A stretch of DNA of 13,111 nucleotides from Chrysochromulina tobinii (taxonomy: Eukaryota > Haptophyta > Prymnesiales > Chrysochromulinaceae). The position numbers and the translations under genes were made by a program. The stretch spans positions 1 through 13,111 of the forward strand of contig JWZX01001768.1 in NCBI GenBank assembly GCA_001275005.1, written 5' to 3'. A model generated the notes under the pieces. It worked only from the letters and a program-made list of their open reading frames with translations. It searched no databases and was not told the origin of the DNA. Positions 7,801-11,547 of this stretch are shown here, one piece after another; position 1 is the first letter of the stretch; each line of letters begins with the position of its first letter.

Positions 7801-8824
7801 TGCCGCAGCGCTCTGCCAACTTGGATTCATTACCGCGACCCAGCACATCGCCTCATCATGCGCGGCAGCAGCGTCCAGTGCAGGTGTCACGTCCGTCGTG
7901 GCTGGCGGCGCTCGAGGCGGCCTCTCACGCGAGGACGAGCAGGCACGTGCCGACGCGATGATGGCACGCCTGATCGCTGAAGAGGAAGCGAGAGTCGAAG
8001 CGGAGGCCGCAAAGGCGTCCAAGAAGGCGAAGAAGAAGGCGAAGAAGGGTAAAGCGGCGACCACAGCCGCAGGCGAGGCGGGCACCAGCTTGTCGGCGCC
8101 GCAGTCAGAGCCGACGGAAGCGGAGTTGGGGGCAGAAGAGAAGATCGAAGAGCCTGCGGCAGAGGAAGTGGCGATGGCGGCACCAGCACCAGCATCGGAG
8201 GTCGTTGAGGCTGAGGAGGACGTGGAGGCGACCGCAGCAGCAGTGGCAGCCGCAGCGGAGGTGGCCGCAGCGACGGCGGCTGAGGCGGAGGCGGAGGCGG
8301 AGAGGGCAGAGGCGGAGAGGGCAGAGGCGGAGAGGGCGGAGGCGGAGAGGGCGGAGGCGGAGAGGGCGGAGGTGGAGAGGGCGCAGGCGGAGAGGGCGGA
8401 GGCTGAGAGGGTGGAGGTGGAGCGCGCGACGGCTCTGGCCGTGGCAGCGAGCGCTGGCCGCGGCGGGCGAGGGGGGCGAGGGGGGCGTGGAGGGCGCGGT
8501 GGGCGCGGCCCGACTACCGTGCATCTGCCGCCCCCTGCCCCTGCGCCCCCAACAGCCCCAGCACTGGCTGCAGGTTTGATGCCAGCGGAGAGGCATCTGA
8601 CGCTCGCCGACGTGGGCAACATCACCGGCCGTGTGCACGACGAGGCGCCCGAATCGACCATCGGTGGCCAGACCACGTGCATCGTGTGCATGGTGGGGCC
8701 CAAGTCGCACCTTGCGGTACCGTGCGGTCATCAGCTCGCGTGCGAGCGCTGCACGGCGAACATGAAGATTTGCCCGTACTGTCGCACGCCCGTCCAGCTT
8801 TGGGTGATGCAACGGTTGGTGTAA
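1838..8824 (+). CDS. Giant double Sel1-like repeat protein with RGG box and C-terminal RING finger (putative E3 ubiquitin ligase)
   Basis: A single uninterrupted ORF of 2328 residues. Domains in order: Sel1 array 1 (residues 3-745, 21 units), linker 1 (about 746-930), Sel1 array 2 (931-1997, 30 units), linker 2 (about 1998-2205), RGG box (2208-2224), a proline-rich stretch, and a C3HC4 RING (C2281-C2315). Sel1-like repeats are TPR-related alpha-solenoid units that scaffold protein complexes; the family includes SEL1L/Hrd3, the partner of the RING ligase HRD1 in ER-associated degradation. Here solenoid and RING share one chain. No signal peptide or membrane segment is seen, so I infer a cytosolic or nuclear protein. 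The linkers are rich in Ala, Glu and Lys and probably helical or coiled. The ATG at 1838 directly follows an in-frame TAG. The second array begins with the same SGLERL motif as the protein's N terminus, pointing to internal duplication. Being a ubiquitin ligase is inference; substrate unknown. Confidence 0.85.
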   Translation: MTSGLERLNLAAGQGDAMAQHSLGVMHLVGRGVAQDDKRAAELFKLAADQGIALAQYELGGMHREGRGVAQDDKRAAELYKLAADQGDAAAQCSLGVMHREGRGVAQDDKRAAELFQLAADQGDAAARYNLGAMRREGLGMAQDDKRAAALFKLAADQGYALAQYSLGVLHRDGRGVAQDFKRAAELFQLAADQGDAAARLNLGAMYHDGCGVAQDEKRAAALFKLAADQGIAPAQYELGVMHLVGRGVAQDDKRAAEWLKLAADQGIALAQYELGGMHRDGRGVAQDDQRAAVLYKLAADLGNAAAQYALARMHYDGRGVARDDKRAAALFKLAADQGDAAAQCSLGVMHREGRGVAQDDKRAAALFKLAADQGNAAGQYSLGFMHHDGRGVAQDAKRAAALFKLAADQGYAAAQCELGAMHREGRGVAQDDKRAAALFKLAADQGYSPAQGALGAMHREGRGVAQDDKRAAALFKLAADQGYALAQYELGVMHLVGRGVSQDDKRAAALFKLAADQGYASAQCALGVLHRDGCGVAQDDKRAAALFKPAADQGCAAAQCSLASMHREGRGVAQDDKRAAVLYKLAADQGYATAQGYLGVMHLVGRGVAQDDKRAAELYKLAADQGDAAAQCALGGMHRDGRGVSQDEKRAAELFQLAADQGDAAAQCALGAMHLVGRGVAQDFKRAAELFKLAADKGDAAAQCALGIMHRDGCGVAQDEKRAAALFKLAADQGDAWAQRQLGYMAATQHIASSSAAAASSAGVTSVVAGGARGSLSHEDEQARADPMMARLIAEEEARAEAEAAKASKKAKKKATKLVKAATPSAGEAGTSLSAAQSEPTEAELGAEEKIEEPAAEQVAMAAPAPASEVVEAEEDVEATAAAEAATAEAAAATAAEAAASAVAERADAERAKAERVEVERAKAMAVAESGLERLYLAADQGDALAQHSLGLMHHDGRGVAQDDKRAAALFKLAADQGNFAAQCSLGFMYHDGRGVAQDDKRAAALFKLAADQGDAMAQYSLARMHHDGHGVAQDDKRAAALFKLAADQGYAAAQCALGVMHHDGRGVAQDSKRAAVLFKLAADQGYAMAQYSLARMHHDGRGVAQDDKQAAALLKLAADQGYAAAQGALGVMHHGGRGVAQDDKRAAALFQLAADQGDALGQYSLGGMYHDGRGVAQDAERGAALFKLAADQSYAPAQYSLARMHHDGRGVAQDDKRAAALYKLAADQGYAMAQYSLGGMHHDGHGVAKDDKQAAALLKLAADQGYAAAQGALGDMHRNGCGVAQDDKRAAELFKLAADQGDAMAQYSLARMHRDGCGVAQDDQRAAELFQLAADQGYAPAQSALGVMHLDGRGVAQDDKRAAELFKLAADQGDAAAQCSLARMHRDGRGVAQDDKRAAALYKLAADQGDATARYNLGAMHREGRGVAQDDKRAVALYKLAADQGDASAQCALGAMHRDGRGVARDDKRAVALFQLAADQGDIAAFCALGIMHLNGRGVAQDEKWAAALFKLAADQGDAVAQYSLARMHHDGRGVAQDDKQAAALYKLAADQGNGLAQYDLGVMHHDGRRVAQDDKQAAELYKLAADQGYAPARCSLGGMHRDGRGVAQDDKRAVALFKLAADQGYAAAQYELARMHRDGRGVAQDDKRAAALFKLAADQGDALAQHSLGLMHREGRGVAQDDKRAAVLYKLAADQGNAAAQYSLARMHREGRGVAQDDKQAAELFKLAADQGHAAARNDLGVILHDGHGVAQDYNRAAALFQLAADQGYASAQCALGDMHGEGRGVARDDKRAAALYKLAADQGDATARYNLGAMHRDGRGVAQDDKRAVALFKLAADQGDAAAQCALGAMHREGRGVAQDDKRAAALFKLAAGQGDAAAQCALGGMHRDGCGVAQDDKRAAALFKLAADQGDASAQCSLARMHREGLGVAQDDKRAVALYKLAADQGNAAAQCALGVMHREGRGVAQGDKRAAELFKLAADQGDAAALCQLGFITATQHIASSCAAAASSAGVTSVVAGGARGGLSREDEQARADAMMARLIAEEEARVEAEAAKASKKAKKKAKKGKAATTAAGEAGTSLSAPQSEPTEAELGAEEKIEEPAAEEVAMAAPAPASEVVEAEEDVEATAAAVAAAAEVAAATAAEAEAEAERAEAERAEAERAEAERAEAERAEVERAQAERAEAERVEVERATALAVAASAGRGGRGGRGGRGGRGGRGPTTVHLPPPAPAPPTAPALAAGLMPAERHLTLADVGNITGRVHDEAPESTIGGQTTCIVCMVGPKSHLAVPCGHQLACERCTANMKICPYCRTPVQLWVMQRLV
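1844..4072 (+). repeat. Sel1-like repeat array 1: 21 units of 108 bp
   Basis: Tandem 36-codon units with the consensus KRAAxLFKLAADQGDAxAQ, then xxLGxMHRDGRGVAQDD. The first unit is an N-terminal variant (SGLERLNLAAGQG), followed by 19 full units starting at 1949 and every 108 bases, and a final partial unit at 4001 that runs into ATQHIASS. No unit carries an indel, so the frame is strictly kept. The variant MHLVG occurs only in this array (units 1, 7, 14, 17 and 19). Oddities include a proline in helix A of unit 16 (LFKPAADQG) and EWLK in unit 8. Confidence 0.93.
4073..4627 (+). repeat. Linker 1, first copy of a duplicated charged linker
   Basis: About 185 residues between the two Sel1 arrays. 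Order: ATQHIASS and a Ser/Ala-rich start, VTSVVAGGARG, DEQARAD.MMARLIAEEEAR (helical), the lysine-rich KASKKAKKK, an acidic AELGAEEKIEEPAAE stretch, an alanine/glutamate-rich region, and about four AExER-type 5-residue repeats ending in VEVERAKA. The same segment recurs with few differences from 7829 on, at both DNA and protein level. The lysine cluster could act as a nuclear localisation signal, but that is inference. Unlike copy 2, it leads into another Sel1 array rather than into RGG and RING. Confidence 0.85.
4628..7828 (+). repeat. Sel1-like repeat array 2: 30 units of 108 bp
   Basis: Starts with SGLERLYLAADQG (unit 1), has full units from 4733 every 108 bases, and ends with a partial unit at 7757 that leads into the second linker. 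It shares the consensus of array 1 but has its own variants: SLARMH and KQAAALLK are common here and MHLVG is absent. Longer identical-looking blocks recur within it: units 5-6 (from 5057) match units 9-10 (from 5489), and units 14-15 (from 6029) match units 25-26 (from 7217). This indicates block duplications of several units as well as single-unit turnover. Confidence 0.93.
7829..8458 (+). repeat. Linker 2, second copy of the duplicated linker with an expanded charged repeat
   Basis: Aligns with linker 1 almost residue for residue from ATQHIASS through EVVEAEEDVEATAAA, with scattered substitutions and a 3-base difference near the lysine cluster. It then departs: the AExER repeat is longer (about nine units against about four), and the copy continues into ALAVAASAG and the RGG box instead of SGLERL. 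Probably a long single helix or coiled coil, given the i/i+4 Glu-Arg pattern. Confidence 0.83.
8291..8425 (+). repeat. 15-bp coding minisatellite encoding AEAER repeats
   Basis: Nine tandem 15-base units, close to GCGGAGGCGGAGAGG, each coding A-E-A-E-R or a near variant (AEVER, AQAER, VEVER). The first five are nearly identical at DNA level, the last ones more diverged, so expansion seems recent on the 5' side. Alternating acidic and basic residues favour a stable charged helix. Confidence 0.85.
8459..8512 (+). other. RGG box region
   Basis: Encodes five consecutive RGG triplets plus RGP (residues about 2208-2225), using mixed Arg and Gly codons. RGG boxes commonly bind RNA, are targets of arginine methyltransferases and promote condensate formation. 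Whether this one binds RNA is unknown. It is absent from the equivalent place after array 1. Confidence 0.75.
8678..8782 (+). other. C3HC4 RING finger domain
   Basis: Zinc ligands are C2281-x2-C2284, C2296-x-H2298, C2302-x2-C2305 and C2312-x2-C2315. The core PCGHQLACERC ... CPYCR resembles the C-terminal RING of IAP, MUL1 and similar E3 ligases (PCGH..C..C...CP.CR). In this class the RING recruits a ubiquitin-charged E2. All eight ligands are present, so the domain looks intact. The protein ends 13 residues after the last cysteine, as in many IAP-type RINGs. Confidence 0.88.
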
Positions 8825-9145
8825 TGTTGTGTAGTCGACAATTTTGATCGTCGAGCATGTCGTCGTGCTACGTTTGCACACTGTTACAACGGAAATAAGG
8901 TGCTCGTAACGTCGTAAGTGCAAAGTGGTGCGCCAGCGGTGTGAATTCTGAATTCACAGAACGAATCGCCGAGCTCCCAAGAACAAAGTTGTTTTCGATT
9001 ATATGCCTGATCACGCTGCAATATGATGAAATACGAGGATCTCGACCAGAGGGCTGAATCCCATATCGGGCAAAATCTCGCGTGTCCAGATCTTGCGAAC
9101 TGACAACTGTAATCACCAAAGCGACGAAGGACGGCGCAACCCGCG
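8825..9145. other. Intergenic region downstream of the Sel1-RING gene
   Basis: These 321 bases are less GC-rich than their surroundings and should contain the 3' UTR of the Sel1-RING gene plus the 5' region of the small ORF at 9146. I see no gene or structural RNA. The one clear structure is a palindrome at 8940-8958. Confidence 0.45.
8940..8958. repeat. 19-base perfect palindrome with one central base
   Basis: TGTGAATTC-T-GAATTCACA: 9-base arms around a single T, with two EcoRI-like GAATTC cores. It is about 115 bases after the Sel1-RING stop. It could be a binding site for a dimeric protein or a chance palindrome; no evidence favours a particular role. Confidence 0.5.
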
Positions 9146-9466
9146 ATGGCAGTGGCGACACGAGCAGCCTTCCCGGTGCTTCTGATATCGATCTGTGCCT
9201 CTGGCGTTAAGGCACTGAGGCCAGTGCCGCTGACGATGATCGAGCATGCGATGCCGCTCATGGCGTCTAACGCTCACCCAGCGTGCGAGTACTGCTCGCG
9301 CGGCGCGCACATGCTCCCGCTCTTGAACCGGCACTTCCGGGTCAAGAGCCTCGTCGAGATGGGAGTATGCACGGGTATGAGTGTCGTTCACGTTGCGGGG
9401 GATCGACGGATCGTGTGCGCACCCCCATGCTACGGAGCACGCACGCACAGAATTGCCCTTGCGTGA
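9146..9466 (+). pseudogene. Possible truncated secreted methyltransferase-like ORF
   Basis: A 106-residue ORF with G at -3 and G at +4 of its ATG. The N terminus (AAFPVLLISICASGVKA) looks like a signal peptide with a plausible cleavage after A23. Further on, SLVEMGVCTGMSVVHVA (68-84) fits motif I of class I S-adenosylmethionine methyltransferases (E-x-G-x-x-x-G), preceded by HMLPLLNRHFRVK as expected for the helix and strand before it. After about residue 84 the similarity to a methyltransferase stops, and a terminator follows at 9464-9466. The rest of such a domain is missing, so this is either a gene fragment or a first exon whose continuation I cannot see. Its last 125 bases overlap the 3' end of the minus-strand methyltransferase gene. 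It could also be a chance ORF. Confidence 0.35.
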
Positions 9467-11264
9467 CGCATCCGAGAACGCTCACATTGAGCGCACCAAG
9501 GACTCCAGCTGAGCTATCCACAGCCGCCTCAGCATGGGGCCGCCCTGTGCCCGACGGGGATGGCGTACGCTCCGTTGCGACTCGATGCAGCCTTCGCAGC
9601 CCTTCCTGCAAATGCAGCTCAAAGGAGGCATCGCCGGTGAGCACCAGGAGCCCGAGTGGCCCAGGACGGAGCACACGGAGTAGTTCGAGCATCAGATGCC
9701 ACCAGCCACTGACGCGGGGCTCGTGCTTGGGACGCGTAGATGACATGCGAGCACTCTGAGTCGTCCATTCACGCTCACAGTCCTCGGCTTGTGCAAGCGC
9801 GTTCGGGACGAGCACAATGTCGAACGCGTGTGGGTGGAAAGGGAACGACTGCAAGCACGGAGAGTGCACGAGCGCGCCATCAAGAGAGTTCGCTGCATGC
9901 ATGTGAGGTGTCGTCCACATCGGGCGGATGCTGGCTGGCTCAATTCCCCAATACGCCGGTGCCCGTTCCCGCAGGGCCTGCACGAATGCCCTGTCCGTGG
10001 CGTTGATGGCGAGAACAGTGACAGCACGTGAGACGTTCGCTGGCGGGACGGGGATGACATCGAGCGCCACGCGCAAGAGATGCTCTCGCGATGTTTTTGC
10101 GGGCGGTTGAAGCGTCCATGTTTCGTCATCCTCTTTGAGTCTCTGGATCTCGGAAGGTGGGAGATGCATCCATGGCTTCATGGCCTCTAAGAGTTGGTGC
10201 CAGGCCGCACGAGCTGCTGCGGTGTGGCTGAGTCGCTTGGGACGAGCGGGAGCTATGCACTCTTCCACCTTGCCAGGATGAGCCAGTCCCTGTTGGCACA
10301 CACGGGTGGCGTCGAGGTCGCACTCTTGCACAGATAGGCGGCGATATGCTTTGAGCTGCCCTTGGTACCTCATCCACTTGCCGCCAGTGAACCAGCGATT
10401 CTCGAAGGTCTTCGGCGCCGGCGCCGGCGCCATGCAAAACTGTGTGATGTTCTTTGGAATGGGATTGCCGGTATGGGACTTGAGGTGGCCCTCGAGGATC
10501 AGAAACCCGCCTGGCTTGAGGAGACGGCTCACCTCATACCAAAACCAGTTGTGGCTTTTAATCGTCCCACCTGCGCCGTAGCAAGAAAAGACCGCGTGAA
10601 CACTCCCAGCTTGCAGCGGCAGCTGTCGGTCACTGGAAGCGTAGTCGATGAGTAGCGGCACGCCGCGCTGCGTAGCCAAGAACGTCTGACCGGCCTCCTG
10701 CCCGCCGTGCTCGTTCTGCCCCGGTTCCCACGGGGACACGGACACTATTGTACCGACCCCGTGCATCGAGCTCAGGCACGCGGCAAACGAGCCGACGCCG
10801 GCGCCCACGTCCACGACGGCCAGTTGGTCTAGCGCAGGGCCGAAGTGCTCTGCCAAGTACAGCGCCACACTCTTCGCGATGTTACAAAACGGGCCGCATG
10901 TGCCACTGCCCACAAGCGCGATCCGCCCCGGAGGCTTGTGCACCCACCAGCCCTGACCCGCCGTTCTACCACCATCTTGAAGATATTGCTCCCAGTCCAC
11001 TCCAAATCTGCCGATGTTAGGCGGAATGTCGTCCTCAGCTACGACGAAGGTGTGCACGAAGTCATATCTCCATGTCGTCGGTGGTGTCGTGATGCAGTCC
11101 AGCAAGACCAGAGGCTGCTCTGCACTGTTATTACTAGAGTCGAACTGATGCCTGCACGTGTACTGTTCGCACACTGCCCCGTTCGGCGTGTGAAAGGGTG
11201 TCGAGCAAAATGGCGTGCCTAACGCCGCATGATGAAGCACGTGAAACAAGTCGGTCGAAGGCAT
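9342..11264 (-). CDS. PMT-like (Methyltransf_29-type) two-domain methyltransferase
   Basis: A 640-residue product. Residues 150-160 (VVDVGAGVGSF) are motif I of a SAM-dependent methyltransferase. Then come EHGGQEAGQTFLATQRGVP, LPLQAGSVHAVFSCYGAGG and EVSRLLKPGGFLIL (about 244-257). The order resembles plant PMT proteins (DVGCG.ASF, DEHEAQ.QFALERG.PA, LPFPS..FD, RVLRPGGYF), Golgi enzymes linked to pectin methylation. A second, degenerate domain follows: SFPFHPHAFDIVLVPNAL and ELLRVLRPG (about 528-535), without a recognisable glycine-rich motif I; PMTs also have two such domains. Five N-glycosylation sequons (NNS, NIT, NVS, NAT, NVS) fit a lumenal protein, yet no signal peptide or membrane anchor is seen. 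I start at ATG 11262-11264 (A at -3). The frame continues to a TTG at 11348, and CAACTTTCACAG upstream could be a splice acceptor, so a missing N-terminal exon is possible. Divergent from the CAX gene. Confidence 0.65.
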   Translation of the reverse strand: MPSTDLFHVLHHAALGTPFCSTPFHTPNGAVCEQYTCRHQFDSSNNSAEQPLVLLDCITTPPTTWRYDFVHTFVVAEDDIPPNIGRFGVDWEQYLQDGGRTAGQGWWVHKPPGRIALVGSGTCGPFCNIAKSVALYLAEHFGPALDQLAVVDVGAGVGSFAACLSSMHGVGTIVSVSPWEPGQNEHGGQEAGQTFLATQRGVPLLIDYASSDRQLPLQAGSVHAVFSCYGAGGTIKSHNWFWYEVSRLLKPGGFLILEGHLKSHTGNPIPKNITQFCMAPAPAPKTFENRWFTGGKWMRYQGQLKAYRRLSVQECDLDATRVCQQGLAHPGKVEECIAPARPKRLSHTAAARAAWHQLLEAMKPWMHLPPSEIQRLKEDDETWTLQPPAKTSREHLLRVALDVIPVPPANVSRAVTVLAINATDRAFVQALRERAPAYWGIEPASIRPMWTTPHMHAANSLDGALVHSPCLQSFPFHPHAFDIVLVPNALAQAEDCEREWTTQSARMSSTRPKHEPRVSGWWHLMLELLRVLRPGPLGLLVLTGDASFELHLQEGLRRLHRVATERTPSPSGTGRPHAEAAVDSSAGVLGALNVSVLGCVTQGQFCACVLRSMGVRTRSVDPPQRERHSYPCILPSRRGS

Positions 11265-11547
11265 TTCCAGTGTTGCGATGTTGACCCGCAAGGAGCGTGG
11301 GCAAAGGTCCAAGATCGATCCGTCTGTGAAAGTTGATAGTTCGTGCAACCTTTTCTATGTGCCCGTGTGCCCCGTGTGCCCCGTATGTCCCATGTGTGTC
11401 CCGGCTCCCCCCGGTGTTTTTGATCCGGATTGCCGAAGCAATCATGCCGTCGTTTTGAGCGCCGGTCGCTCCCCTGCAGCACGACATTTGTGGGAGGTGC
11501 ACAAAGGTGCACTTCAATCGACCCGCGCGCGCACCGTCGGGGTCAAA
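11265..11547. promoter_or_regulatory. Divergent 5' region between methyltransferase and CAX genes
   Basis: These 283 bases separate the chosen ATGs of two divergent genes and probably carry both 5' UTRs and promoters. They contain a 9-base tandem repeat (11362-11397). The plus frame is open through the region from an ATG at 11278, but that would add an unlikely Cys/Pro/Val-rich leader to the transporter. GGTGCAC occurs twice at about 11498-11513. Confidence 0.45.
11362..11397. repeat. 9-base tandem repeat in a divergent promoter region
   Basis: Four contiguous copies: CCCGTGTGC, CCCGTGTGC, CCCGTATGT and CCCATGTGT. The first two are identical, the others differ by one to three bases. It may contain repeated transcription-factor sites or be a simple minisatellite. 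Confidence 0.7.

Noticed and set aside
1844-7828. CRISPR-like array or satellite DNA
   Set aside because: The 108-base periodicity is a translated 36-residue Sel1 unit kept strictly in frame, without spacers.
5640-7961. A plus-strand 773-codon ORF in another frame across array 2 (and similar 140-240 codon ORFs over array 1)
   Set aside because: The 108-base unit happens to lack stops in this frame, so repeating it makes a long shadow ORF. The alternative product is a Ser/Arg-rich periodic sequence with no recognisable fold, while the 2328-residue frame gives clear Sel1 and RING domains.
7150-8703. A minus-strand 517-codon ORF over array 2 and linker 2 (and minus-strand ORFs over array 1)
   Set aside because: It is also a consequence of stop-free repeats and GC-rich linker DNA; the product is a low-complexity Ala/Ser/Pro sequence, antisense to an obviously coding frame.
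8868-9261. Minus-strand ORFs of 97 and 125 codons between the Sel1-RING and methyltransferase genes
   Set aside because: No recognisable motifs, overlapping each other in different frames and opposite to the more convincing plus-strand ORF at 9146.
11278-11547. Starting the CAX protein at ATG 11278
   Set aside because: It would add 90 residues rich in Cys, Pro and Val encoded by a tandem repeat, and would almost abut the divergent methyltransferase start. ATG 11548 has the better context.
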